DNA from: Mytilus edulis | Lineage: Eukaryota > Mollusca > Bivalvia > Mytilida > Mytilidae | Assembly: GCF_963676685.1 (NCBI RefSeq) | Contig: NC_092345.1 | Location: forward strand, 27,923,585 to 27,987,584 | Length of the DNA stretch: 64,000 nucleotides | Reading direction: 5' to 3' | In this document: positions 11,703 to 22,640 of the stretch, one piece after another | How the letters are laid out: every line of letters starts with the position of its first letter | Position numbering within the stretch: position 1 is the first letter of the stretch | Program-made: the position numbers and the translations under genes | Notes under the pieces: model-generated | The model's input: the letters and a program-made list of their open reading frames with translations, nothing else | The model's database searches: none | Told to the model about the DNA's origin: nothing

Positions 11703-13373
11703 ATGGCATCTAAACTGAACATATTGTGTGGTTCATGTGGATATGAGGACATCTCGAAAAATGCAAAGAAATGGTGTACCATATGTGAAGAAGGATTTTG
11801 TGAAGATTGTGAAAGATACCACAAGTCCATGAAACTATCTAGAGATCACAAGATAATTTCTATTGAGGACTATCGTCAAATAGAAAACATTTCCGTTAAT
11901 CTGAACTGTGAAATTCACGGTAAAAAGCTAGATCTTTATTGCAAGAAACACGATATTGCAGTATGCGTAGTCTGTATTCCTTTGGGCCATAAATCCTGTT
12001 CCTCTTCTGATGTTATCTCCATTGATGACGCATCAAAAAACGCCAAACTATCAAGCGCACTCTTAGACTTAGAAGGAACTATCTCAACAACGATAGACAA
12101 TGTGAAGAACTGTATCAAAGACCGCGAAATAGCTCTGAAAAATGTTGACCAAGATGAACAAACAATACGGAAAACGATTACAGACACACGAAAGAATCTA
12201 AATGAATACTTAGATAAACTCGAGAGAAAACTGATTCTAGATTTGAAATCCAAACATAGAAACTGTAAATCTAAAATCGTGAAAATTTTAAATCATTTGA
12301 GGCAAATGGAGACAGAAGTAGAAAAACTGAAAGAACAGACAATTCAAATGAAACGTTTTGCATCTGATCTTCAAGTGTTTCTAGGAACGCGTGAATTAAA
12401 CCGAGCATTGTGTAAACAAATAGGATCGCTCAAAGAAGAGATTAGAGATTACACGAATAACAACATGGAGATAGAGGTCAATCACGTGATCAGTTCCTTG
12501 ATGAATGAGGTAAAACAGTTTGGCGAAATTCGAGTTAATGAAACAATGGTCGAGCTGCAATTAAAAGATGCAAAAACCGACCAGGCTCAGATACAGATAC
12601 ATGGATTATCGCAAAATATTCACAATATTAATCTGAAGCTGAAACAGAAGTTTGATATCAAAGTAACAAATATATCTGGCTGCATTGTATTACCAGACAA
12701 TAGAATTATAATTGCAGACTATTATGGAAGTGAATTAATGGAATACAATAACGATGGTCAACACATACGTAACATTCCCAACTCTAATGCACCATTCAGT
12801 CTTACGGCAATAGATACAGATCGTATAGCTGTCACGTTCGGAGATAAAAAATACTTGGAGATTATAAACACTACTGGTAAAAGTAAAAGAAAGACGGTGA
12901 AATGTAGTGATAATTGCTGGGGAATATCTTACCAGGACCAAAAGCTGTATGTTATTGTATTTGGACAAGGCATAGTAGTGATGGACTTGAATGGGAAGAC
13001 ATTAAATACCATTGATATTCATGTTTCCAGTGTGTATAATATAACAGCGACCAGTGACAGGATATACTATACAGACATCGACAGTGATACAGTACACTGT
13101 TGTAGTATGACAGGACAAGAAATCTGGGTATTCAAGGATAAGTCTATTTCTTTCCCGAGAGGGTTATCAGTGGACAGTAATCAAAACGTATTTGTCGTTG
13201 GTGAAGACTTCAACAACCTGACACTTATACAACATGACGGAAAAGATAGCAAGGTCTTACTTACTGATAGTAATGGACTTAAATCGCCTAATGTAGTGCA
13301 TTACAATAAACAAAAGAAGATTATCTGTTTAGGCTACAAAGCAGGAAGCGTCGCATTGTACCAAGTGTCGTAA
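11703..13373 (+). CDS. B-box/TRIM-like protein with C-terminal beta-propeller, copy A
   Basis: This is a 556-residue single-exon ORF. The first B-box-like zinc site uses C9, C12, C25, C28, C33, C36, H40 and H49. The second uses C69, H72, C80, H83, C88, C91, H96 and C99. Residues about 115-285 are heptad-rich and should form the TRIM-type coiled coil. Residues about 318-555 contain repeated blade-like stretches such as NRIIIADYYGSELMEYN, consistent with an NHL-type propeller. No RING finger precedes the B-boxes, so E3 ligase activity is not expected from the sequence alone. The start is clear: a pyrimidine-rich TTTGATTAG acceptor-like site ends 9 bases upstream of ATG, suggesting a 5' UTR intron. 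Bivalves carry hundreds of such genes, often linked to immunity; that role is inferred from the family. Copy B lies 3.4 kb downstream. Confidence 0.93.
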   Translation: MASKLNILCGSCGYEDISKNAKKWCTICEEGFCEDCERYHKSMKLSRDHKIISIEDYRQIENISVNLNCEIHGKKLDLYCKKHDIAVCVVCIPLGHKSCSSSDVISIDDASKNAKLSSALLDLEGTISTTIDNVKNCIKDREIALKNVDQDEQTIRKTITDTRKNLNEYLDKLERKLILDLKSKHRNCKSKIVKILNHLRQMETEVEKLKEQTIQMKRFASDLQVFLGTRELNRALCKQIGSLKEEIRDYTNNNMEIEVNHVISSLMNEVKQFGEIRVNETMVELQLKDAKTDQAQIQIHGLSQNIHNINLKLKQKFDIKVTNISGCIVLPDNRIIIADYYGSELMEYNNDGQHIRNIPNSNAPFSLTAIDTDRIAVTFGDKKYLEIINTTGKSKRKTVKCSDNCWGISYQDQKLYVIVFGQGIVVMDLNGKTLNTIDIHVSSVYNITATSDRIYYTDIDSDTVHCCSMTGQEIWVFKDKSISFPRGLSVDSNQNVFVVGEDFNNLTLIQHDGKDSKVLLTDSNGLKSPNVVHYNKQKKIICLGYKAGSVALYQVS

Positions 13374-15199
13374 AATACATGTCAACATCACAATGAAGTC
13401 TTTACTGTTTGTTATGGTTTGTCTTACATTAAATTTTAAAATGATGCTACATTCTCAATTTTCAAAAAGAGACGAACATTTAACCTGTCATTAGTTTGGT
13501 TGTTTAATTTAAAAGAAATTATTTTGCTTGAAATATTTAGTTATTAAACGCAAACACAATACAATACAGTTATAAAGCTCTAAGACTTTTTTTTTAGTTC
13601 AAATAGATAAATATGTTAGTCTTTCAGTTTAAATTTAGTACATTAGATCAATTGATGAAATTATTTCATTATTAGTACTGTATTCCTGTCATGTAATACG
13701 TCATTCAAGCGGTATATTTAACATTGCCATTAAAGCGAGATGTTTGGCTATCCACAAAACCAGGTTTAAACCACCATTTATTTCTTAAAATGTCCTGTAC
13801 CAAGTCAAAAATATGGCAATTGTTATCTTATAGTTCGTTTCTGTGTGTGTTGTCGTTTGTTTTTGTTCCACTTCAGTGTTTCTGTTGTTTCGTTGCTTTT
13901 CCTCTTAGAGTTGATGAAACCGTCGATTTTAGTTTGTGACCAGGATTGTGTTTTCTCTCAATCGATTTATGACGTTTGAACAACGGTATACTACTGTTGC
14001 CTTTATTTATCCTACTATATCATTTAAGATTTTGTTTATAATATTAATTTTAAGATTTTAAAACCATTCAAACAAGAAAACTAACGGCCTTATTTATGTT
14101 CAAAAAATGAACGAAAAACAAATATGTAAACAACCACTGAATTACATGCTCTTGACTTGGGACAGGCACATACAAACATAATGTGGCGGGGTTAACATGT
14201 TAGCGGGGTCCCAACCCTGGGACAGTGGTATAACAGTACAACATATGAACGAACTTTACAAATCAGTTTAAAAAGGCTAACCTCATTAGATGGACAAAAA
14301 TACAAGTGGACGTGGCCGGATATTTGTACATCCCAACAACAAAAAGACGCTAGTTACAGATCTGAGAGTACTCGCAGTTAACTGACAGCTAGTCCAAAGC
14401 CACTAACAACTAATAAGAGAATCATGCATCTAAGACTTAATTATCAATCCGTACACATCCAACATCCAATGGATTTAGTGTAAAGACGCCATAAACAGTC
14501 AGAGAAAAGTTTGTTATACAAAAACCTTTAAAGTTTGTTATACAAAAACCTTTAAAGTTTGTTACACTATTTTATTTATATTATTACCTGCAGGATTTTG
14601 TTATATCTATTTTGATATATTTATTTTTGTTCGTATTAAGAATACGGAAAAATTCACGTACAGGAATATCAACTTGCATTTTCTGAAACAGTGATTTATC
14701 ACACCATTAACGATACATTTCACATATCTTTTTACGTATTCAATATGATAAAGATATATGTTAAGAGGCCAATCAGACAACTTTTCATCAGAGAACAAAA
14801 AACGAGGATGTTAACAATCATAGGTCATCACATAGTTTTTAACAATGGACAAAAACCATAATATGATGACCCCCCGACATGAAAATAAAAATGAAAAGAT
14901 TTAATAAAACAAAATATTCCCGACGAATGGTTGAAACAATAAGCAAACATAAAATTGACAAACATCAATCAACGACAGACAAAAATGAGAACAGCATTGC
15001 ATAGTGTGTTTATAAATTCTTCGACCTAAAACTGTTGGATTTGAGCGTTCATGATAGGAAAAATGTGATACAGACGCTTGGAATTTATATTTGTTTTCCT
15101 ATAAAAATAAGAAAACGCAGATATAACTAAATACAAGCGCAAATTCAGAACAAGCAGTCATAAGTTGAAAATCTAGAATGATGACATAAATAATATTAT
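13374..15199. other. 3' flank of copy A and transposon-derived block
   Basis: The first 290 bases after the stop match the flank of copy B at roughly 93 percent by eye and contain ATTAAA at 13428-13433 and 13543-13548 as possible polyadenylation signals. From 13665 onward the sequence is a mosaic of dispersed mussel repeats, including GCGGTATACTACTGTTGCC-like motifs and an inverted segment with AGTACTCGCAGTTAACTGACAGC. That segment is shared, inverted, with 38440-38465 in the tail of the RT element. The block is almost identical to 18950-20487. Confidence 0.7.
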
Positions 15200-15990
15200 C
15201 ATATACTTAGACTAAATAACATATAAATTTTACCGTATGATAATAGCATTAAATTGACGTAAATTCCATATTTTTCGAATTGGTGCTTAGCGGGCTGATA
15301 TGAAAAGTTTATCACATGCTTCGATTGTTATCACATGCCTTTCCGTAACGTTATCACATGGCATTCCGGTAATGCTCGGCCAATTCCGGAAAATACACCT
15401 TTATGTTACGTTTTCAGTGAAAAACATTACAAAGTAGTGTACAAAATAATTTCTTGAATACTGGAAAGTATATTGTTTAAATTAATAAAAAAAAAAAAAA
15501 AAAAAAAAAAACAAACAAACAAATTATTTAATAAATGCATTTTTTAAGTTTTTCTGAAACATAATTTAGAAAATTTCTTTAAAAAGTTGACTTTTCCAAA
15601 CAATGATCATTATGTATGTTGTTGACTTATTTTTTTTGTCGATTCGTCCATATTTATATGTTTTTTTTTCTTTCTCTCTCTCTATTGAGGCATATAATAG
15701 AAAGATTTCAGATTGAATGTATCAAATTTTGGGTCCGACGGCCGTGAACTCATGTTTTTACTCTTTAAACTTCGGGAACCACGTAAAAGGATCAATATAT
15801 AAATCTGTTATTTTTCTCTACTGTTGAAGCATATGATAAAAAGATCATAACATGTCATTTTTCATATCGCATGTATTATCAGCCCTCGGTCAATATCAGC
15901 CCTCGAGCCATGCGGCTCTTGGGCTGATATTGAACCTAGGGCTGATAATACATGTGATATGAAAAATGACATGTAATAATCTGATAGTAT
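15200..15990. mobile_element. insertion present only in tandem unit 1
   Basis: Unit 2 reads straight from ATAATATTAT into TGTATAGCAA at the corresponding point (20490/20491), so about 790 bases are inserted here or were lost there. The insert contains three TTATCACATG-type motifs (15310-15360), a poly(A) run at about 15486-15511, and a strong palindrome at 15850-15974. No protein is encoded. The ends are not clear inverted repeats, so the element class is open. Confidence 0.6.
15850..15974. repeat. 125-bp palindrome (cruciform candidate)
   Basis: Two arms of about 60 bases beginning ACATGTCATTTTTCATATC are near-perfect reverse complements, with a centre near GAGCCATGCGGCTC. The sequence would form a stable hairpin in either strand. 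Confidence 0.8.
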
Positions 15991-16155
15991 TGTATAGCAA
16001 TATAATATTTCCCACATTACGTAACCAAAAGTTAGCGTGCAATAAATTCTAATATTGCACTAGTACAATAAATCTTCAAAATTCATGACGTCATCAACGA
16101 CAAAATCTTAGTTTAAACCAATTTTTACTTTTAAATATTATATTGCTATACAATA
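15988..16155. mobile_element. 168-bp MITE with 23-bp perfect ends
   Basis: Positions 15988-16010 and 16133-16155 are exact reverse complements over 23 bases (outer part TATTGTATAGCAATATAA). The same 168-bp element is at 20488-20655 in unit 2. It abuts the palindrome at 16159-16277. No coding capacity. Confidence 0.8.
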
Positions 16156-16158
16156 AAA

Positions 16159-16277
16159 GGGTTATTGCATGAATATTGGGGAATAATGTCCCTCGTAGAA
16201 CATATATTGCACTCGCAAGCTCGTGCAATATAAAATTCTACTCGGGACAATATTCCCCAATATTCATGCAATAACCC
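16159..16277. repeat. 119-bp palindrome (cruciform candidate)
   Basis: Arms of about 55 bases starting GGGTTATTGCATGAATATTG are inverted copies around a short centre at TCGCAAGCTC. A second copy is at 20659-20777. Short minus-strand ORFs across it are artefacts. Confidence 0.8.
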
Positions 16278-16289
16278 TATATTATAGTA

Positions 16290-16643
16290 CAAGCTATAAA
16301 AGAGGGGCGACAGATACCAGAGGGGCATTGAAACTCATTGATAGAAAATAAACTGATAACACCATAGGTAAAAAAGAAAAGAACAAACAAACTAATAATA
16401 GTACACAAGACACACCGTAAAAAAACTAAAGAAAGCAACACGAACCCTACAAAAACGGGGGTGTTCTCAGATGCACCAGACGGGTAAGCAAATCCTGCTC
16501 CACACTCTAAACAACGATTATGCAATATTGATTATGATAAACAAATATCATGAGGGTAGCAAAATCACATCGACAGAGTTAGAAATATTACAAACATAAA
16601 AAGACACAGGACAAACTAAAACATACAAAACTAACCATTAGAG
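16290..16643. repeat. dispersed repeat (GGGGGTG...GGTAAGC family)
   Basis: This stretch contains AACGGGGGTGTTCTCAGATG followed by GGGTAAGCAAATCC. Related copies are at 20810-21146, 21290-21510, 57305-57510 and, more diverged, 59440-59560. It closes tandem unit 1. Minus-strand frames through it are conserved only because the repeat is. Confidence 0.65.
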
Positions 16644-16752
16644 GGCGTCAAAATATAACTTGCATACATAATCCACTAGCAAAGAATTTATATCAAAATT
16701 TATCTAAATGAATTATTTATCTTCACATTTTATATTTGATTAGGAATAAAGT

Positions 16753-18432
16753 ATGGCATCTAAACTGAACATATTGTGTGGTTCATGTGGATATGAGGAC
16801 ATCTCGAAAAATGCAAATAAATGGTGTACAATATGTGAAGAAGGATTTTGTGAAGATTGTGAAAGATACCAAAAGTCTATGACACTATCTAGAGATCACA
16901 AGATGATTTCTATTGAGGACTATCGTCAAATAGAAAATATTTCAGTAAATCTGAACTGTGACATTCACGGCAAAAAGTTAGATCTTTACTGTAAGAAACA
17001 CGATATTGCAGTATGTGTAGTCTGTATTCCTTTGGAACATAAATCATGTTCTTCTTCTGATGTCATCTCCATTGATGAAGCAGCAAATAACGCTAAACAA
17101 TCAAGTGCACTCTTAGACTTAGAAGGAACTATCTCAGCAACGATAGACAACGTGAAGCACTGTATCAGTGACCGAGAAATGGCGTTGAAAAATGTTGAGC
17201 AAGATAAACAAAAAATACGAAAAATAATTACAGAAACACGAAAGAATCTAAATGAATACTTGGATAAACTCGAGAAAAAACTGCTTCTAGATTTGAAATC
17301 CAAACATGAAAACTGTAAATCTAAAGTCGTGAAAATTCTAAATCAATTGAGGCAAATGGAGACAGAAGTAGAAAAACTGAGAGAACAGACAATTCAAATA
17401 AAACGTTTTGCATCTGATCTACAAGTGTTTCTAGGAACGCGTCAATTAAACCAAGCATTGTGTAAAAAAATCGGATCGCTCAAAGAAGAGATAAGAGATT
17501 ATAAGAATAACAACATGGAGATAGAGGTCAATCACGTGATCGGTTCCTTAACTAATGAGGTAAAACAGTTTGGCGAAATTCGAGTTAGTGAAGCAATGGT
17601 CGACCTGCAATTAAAAGATGCAAAAACCGACCAGGCTCAGATACAGGTACATGGATTATCGCAAAGTGTTCACAATGTCAATCTGAAGCTGAAACAGAAG
17701 TTTGATATCAAAGGATCAGAACAACCAATAACTGACTGCATTGTATTACCAGACGACCGAATTATAGTTGCAGACTATAAAGGATGTGGTAAATTAATGG
17801 AATACAATATCAATGGCAAACATATTCGTGACATTCCCATCTCTAATAAACCATTCAGTCTTACGGCAATAGATACCGATCGTATAGCTGTCACGTATGG
17901 AGATGAAAAATACATGGAGATTATAAACACTACTGGTAATAGTGACAGAAAGAAGGTACAATGTAGTGGTAACTGCTGGGGAATATCTTACCAGGACCAG
18001 AAGTTGTATGTTGTTGTATTTCAACAAGGCATAGTTGTTATGAACTTGAATGGGAAGACATTAAATACCATGGATATCGATGTTTCAGGGGTGTTTAATA
18101 TAACAACGACCAGTGACAGGATATATTATACAGACGAAGCCAGCAATACAATACACTGTTGTAGTATGACAGGCCAAGAAATCTGGGTATTCGATGATGA
18201 TTTTATTATCCTAACAAGAGGTATATCAGTGGACAGTAATCAAAACGTATTTGTCGTTGGTGACGCCGTCATCAACCTGACGTTGATACAACATGACGGG
18301 AAAGATAGCAAAGTCTTACTTACTGATCGTGATGGGCTTGAATCTATTATTGCAGTGCATTACAACAAACAAAAGAAGATTATCTGTTTAGGCTACGAGA
18401 TAGGACGCGTGGCATTATACCAAGTGTCGTAA
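16753..18432 (+). CDS. B-box/TRIM-like protein with C-terminal beta-propeller, copy B
   Basis: This is a 559-residue single-exon ORF with the same plan as copy A: two B-box-like zinc sites in the first 100 residues, a long coiled coil (about 115-285) and a propeller-like C-terminus (about 318-558). By hand alignment it differs from copy A at about 39 of the first 321 residues and at roughly 60 of the last 238, plus small indels. Position 40, a histidine ligand candidate in copy A, is glutamine here, so the first zinc site may be weakened. The upstream acceptor-like TTTGATTAG is kept, 9 bases before ATG. The frame is fully intact, so the gene is probably functional and diverging. There is no RING domain. 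Confidence 0.93.
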   Translation: MASKLNILCGSCGYEDISKNANKWCTICEEGFCEDCERYQKSMTLSRDHKMISIEDYRQIENISVNLNCDIHGKKLDLYCKKHDIAVCVVCIPLEHKSCSSSDVISIDEAANNAKQSSALLDLEGTISATIDNVKHCISDREMALKNVEQDKQKIRKIITETRKNLNEYLDKLEKKLLLDLKSKHENCKSKVVKILNQLRQMETEVEKLREQTIQIKRFASDLQVFLGTRQLNQALCKKIGSLKEEIRDYKNNNMEIEVNHVIGSLTNEVKQFGEIRVSEAMVDLQLKDAKTDQAQIQVHGLSQSVHNVNLKLKQKFDIKGSEQPITDCIVLPDDRIIVADYKGCGKLMEYNINGKHIRDIPISNKPFSLTAIDTDRIAVTYGDEKYMEIINTTGNSDRKKVQCSGNCWGISYQDQKLYVVVFQQGIVVMNLNGKTLNTMDIDVSGVFNITTTSDRIYYTDEASNTIHCCSMTGQEIWVFDDDFIILTRGISVDSNQNVFVVGDAVINLTLIQHDGKDSKVLLTDRDGLESIIAVHYNKQKKIICLGYEIGRVALYQVS

Positions 18433-20487
18433 ACCTACATGTTAAAATCATAATGAAGTCCTAACTATTTGTTATGGTTTGTCTTACATCAAGTTTTTAA
18501 ATGATGCTACATTCTCAAATTTCAAATAGAGACGAACATTTAACCTGTCATTAGTTTGGTTGTTTAATTCAAAAGAAATTATTTTGCTTGAAATATTTAG
18601 TTATTAAACGCAAACACAATACAATACTGTTATAAAGCTCAAAGACTTTTTTTTTTAGTTCAAATAGATAAAAATGTTAGTCTTTCAGTTTAAATTTAGT
18701 ACATTAGATCAATTGATGAAATGTACAAACACGATGCATTTGATTACTTTTAATTACAGGTTACAATCTCTCTGTGTTAGCCATCTGATCGCCACAACAA
18801 ATATAACATGAAGGATAAAACTATTAAGATTTTGTTTTAGGTTGTTTTACGCTGTTCTGTGTTATTTTGCCTGTCGTTGTTATTCTGTGGTTAGCATGTC
18901 AAAATGTACTATTGTATTGTTTATTTGTGTATTTATCTGTCCTGCATGTTATTTCATTATTAGTACTGTATTCCTGTCATGTAATACGTCATTCAAGCGG
19001 TATATTTAACATTGCCATTAAAGCGAGATGTTTGGCTATCCACAAAACCAGGTTTAAACCACCATTTATTTCTTAAAATGTCCTGTACCAAGTCAAAAAT
19101 ATGGCAGTTGTTATCTTATAGTTCGTTTCTGTGTGTGTTGTCGTTTGTTTTTGTTCCACTTCAGTGTTTCTGTTGTTTCGTTGCTTTTCCTCTTAGAGTT
19201 GATGAAAACGTCGATTTTAGTTTGTGACCAGGATTGTGTTTTCTCTCAATCGATTTATGACGTTTGAACAACGGTATACTACTGTTACCTTTATTTATCC
19301 TACTATATCATTTCAGATTTTGTTTATAATATTAATTTTAAAATTTTAAAACCATTCAAACGAGAAAACTAACGGCCTTATTTATGTTCAAAAAATGAAC
19401 GAAAAACAAATATGTAAACAACCACTGAATTACATGCTCTTGACTTGGGACAGGCACATACAAACATAATGTGGCGGGGTTAACATGTTAGCGGGGTCCC
19501 AACCCTGGGACAGTGGTATAACAGTACAACATATGAACGAACTTTACAAATCAGTTTAAAAAGGCTAACCTCATTAGATGGACAAAAATACAAGTGGACG
19601 TGGCCGGATATTTGTACATCCCAACAACAAACAGACGCTAGTTACAGATCTGAGAGTACTCGCAGTTAACTGACAGCTAGTCCAAAGCCACTAACAACTA
19701 ATAAGAGAATCATGCATCTAAGACTTAATTATCAATCCGTACACATCCAACATCCAATGGATTTAGTGTAAAGACGCCATAAACAGTCAGAGAAAAGTTT
19801 GTTATACAAAAACCTTTAAAGTTTGTTATACAAAAACCTTTAAAGTTTGTTACACTATTTTATTTATATTAATACCTGCAGGATTTTGTTATATCTATTT
19901 TGATATATTTATTTTTGTCGTATTAAGAATACGGAAAAATTCACGTACAGGAATATCAACTTGCATTTTCTGAAACAGTGATTTATCACACCATTAACGA
20001 TACATTTCACATATCTTTTTACGTATTCTATATGATAAAGATATATGTTAAGAGGCCAATCAGACAACTTTTCATCAGAGAACAAAAAACGAGGATGTTA
20101 ACAATCATAGGTCATCACATAGTTTTTAACAATGGACAAAAACCATAATAATTATGATGACCCCCCGACATGAAAATAAAAATGAAAAGATTAAATAAAA
20201 CAAAATATTCCCGACGAATGGTTGAAACAATAAGCAAACATAAAATTGACAAACATCAATCAACGACAGACAAAAATGAGAACAGCATTGCATAGTGTGT
20301 TTATAAATTCTTCGACCTAAAACTGTTGGATTTGAGCGTTCATGATAGGAAAAATGTGATACAGACGCTTGGAATTTATATTTGTTTTCCTATAAAAATA
20401 AGAAAACGCAGATATAACTAAATACAAGCGCAAATTCAGAACAAGCAGTCATAAGTTGAAAATCTAGAATGATGACATAAATAATAT
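18433..20487. other. 3' flank of copy B and transposon-derived block
   Basis: Equivalent to 13374-15199 plus the 227-base block at 18723-18949. It contains repeat-family sequence only, including a short frame at 19012-19227 that is duplicated at 13724-13939 and is not a gene. Confidence 0.7.
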
Positions 20488-20655
20488 TATTGTATAGCAA
20501 TATAATATTTCCCACATTACGTAACCAAAAGTTAGCGTGCAATAAATTCTAATATTGCACTAGTGCAATAAATCTTCAAAATTCATGACGTCATCAACGA
20601 CAAAATCTTAGTTTAAACCAATTTTTACTTTTAAATATTATATTGCTATACAATA
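20488..20655. mobile_element. 168-bp MITE, second copy
   Basis: Same element as 15988-16155, with intact 23-bp inverted ends at 20488-20510 and 20633-20655. The palindrome 20659-20777 follows it, as in unit 1. Confidence 0.8.
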
Positions 20656-21146
20656 AAAGGGTTATTGCATGAATATTGGGGAATATTGTCCCTCGTAGAA
20701 CATATATTGCACTCGCAAGCTCGTGCAATATAAAACTCTACTCGGGACAATATTCCCCAATATTCATGCAATAACCCTATATTATAGTACAAGCTATAAA
20801 AGAGGGGCGACAGATAATACCAGAGGGGCATTGAAACTCATTGATAGAAAATAAACTGATAACACCATGGGTAAAAAAGAAAAGAACAAACAAACTAATA
20901 ATAGTACACAAGACACACCGTAAAAAAACTAAAGAAAGCAACACGAACCCAACAAAAACGGGGGTGTTCTCAGATGCACCAGACGGGTAAGCAAATCCTG
21001 CTCCACACTCTAAACAACGATTATGCAATATTGATTAAGATAAACAAATATCATGAGGGTAGCAAAATCACATCGACAGAGTTAGAAATATTACAAACAT
21101 AAAAAGACACAGGACAAACTAAAACATAAAAAACTAACCATTAGAG

Positions 21147-22200
21147 CAATTTCCAACAGGAACCTCCCTTAACGTAGGTTAATTCAGAGATCAGTGAATT
21201 TGAAAATGTTAGCTTTTAATGTCCCGCTTGTCAAAATCCATGAAAATAAATCAAAAATATTAGATGTTGTATAACAAAAGAGAGATTAAAGTACTATTCA
21301 AACTGATCAGTCGTAAACAAACTGACAATGCCATGTCGACAAAAAAACGAAAAGACAAACAGATCACAAATCACAACACCGAAAAATAAAAACTGAGCAA
21401 CACTAACCCAATCAAAATCAGGGATGATCTCTGGAGCTCTTGAAGGTAAGTAGATCGAGCGGCATGCCGATCCTTCTTCACACGTAGCACCCGTCGAGTT
21501 GTTCATGCAAGTCCAAATCCGATTAAATGTTAATTTGGAAGGTCAAATTTGATGGGAGGAACGGGATTGTGTATAGGGAAAACAGTAGTATTACATTTTC
21601 CTAGCATTAGGTTGGCCTTTTGTGTACCCAGGACAGGTGAAGGAAGTCAACTTAGGAGCACCGTGATTGGATGTAAGGGTACAATATATTTTTTTATTTA
21701 TCTATGAATAACTGCAGTGTTTATATCTACAATACAAATTTTAAAACCTATTGAAATATTTTCTAGAGAATTATTCGAAAAGGCTTTCAAAATTTTATAA
21801 ATTTGCTGCAAAATGACGGTGGGCATGGATAACATAAACAAGCTCCGTTGGAAATAGGTCATGATACTATTTGGCTTCAATTTTTAAAATAAAGTAATAA
21901 AGTACTAACACCACACATAACTGTTTTATCCAGGTTTTTCTTATAAAAAGTGGTAAAATTAGAAAATGTTAGTATTGTCGCCTATGGCAGAATAAATAGT
22001 ATCGTTTTCCCTTAACGACAAATGAGACATATCAGTCGTTATCTGTTAAACAAAACTTTTATAATAGTCAACCAACTCGTGTTTAGTGAAGGAATACTAT
22101 CAACTTTGAACGTTTTGTTTAATATCTTCTTCGTTGACAATCTTTAAGGAAGAATTCGTGATAGGAAATGCAAGCTCTGGAATATCGTATCTATTGAGAG
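21147..22200. other. gene-free stretch with one repeat copy
   Basis: Positions 21290-21510 are a diverged copy of the GGGTAAGC-family repeat also found at the ends of both tandem units. The remainder shows no recognisable gene or repeat. Confidence 0.5.
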
Positions 22201-22640
22201 GTATAGAATGAAATTCAAAACAGTGTGGCTGTGGCCATTGATTGACACATTAAATTCATCCATTGGCTGGGACAATTTGTATGTAACGACCACTGCTCAC
22301 TATGTACTTTTTAAAGACACTTAAACTATGGGGTCACCAAAGGTTCTCAACACCTTAATAAAGTAATTCGAAAAATTAATCAGAAATAACACGATGTTTG
22401 ATTTATGTCAATTATATAAATCAAAACATAAAGGTTATTCCTGATTAATTTTTCGAATTATTTTATAATTAAAGGCGTTAAGAAACCTTTGGTGACCCCA
22501 CAGTTTAAATGTCTATCGTAGGTACGTCGTTAACAGTGGTCGTTACAGACAAACGTTCACGTAAATTGCCCCAGTCAATGGATGAATTCAATGTGTCAAT
22601 CAATGGCCACAGCCACACTGTTTTGAATTTCATTCTATAC
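22201..22640. mobile_element. 440-bp fold-back (palindromic) MITE
   Basis: The left arm, from GTATAGAATGAAATTCAAAA, and the right arm, ending TTTTGAATTTCATTCTATAC, are reverse complements. Pairing extends almost to the centre near 22420, so nearly the whole element is a hairpin. A full copy in opposite orientation is at 53250-53690, and half a copy is at 25915-26045. No coding capacity. Confidence 0.9.

Larger units (their letters stand above)
11594..16643 (+). repeat. tandem duplication unit 1
   Basis: This 5.05-kb unit starts at the sequence CGTCAAAATATAACTTGC (11596) and ends at CTAACCATTAGAG (16643). It is followed directly by unit 2, which repeats the same order: upstream region, B-box gene and downstream repeat block. 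Relative to unit 2 it has about 790 extra bases (15200-15990) and lacks a block of about 227 bases found at 18723-18949. The tandem arrangement suggests unequal crossing-over. Confidence 0.85.
16644..21146 (+). repeat. tandem duplication unit 2
   Basis: This is the second 4.5-kb unit, with the same order as unit 1. Its downstream block (18950-20487) differs from unit 1 (13663-15199) at only about 6 positions in the first 430 bases, roughly 98.6 percent identity by eye. That is much closer than the genes themselves. Positions 18723-18949 are present only here. They continue a dispersed repeat also seen at 22815-22900, so deletion from unit 1 is more likely than insertion here. Confidence 0.85.

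Noticed and set aside
13724-19227. Identical 71-codon ORFs at 13724-13939 and 19012-19227
   Set aside because: Both lie in a dispersed repeat within the tandem duplication; their identity reflects the recent duplication, not selection.
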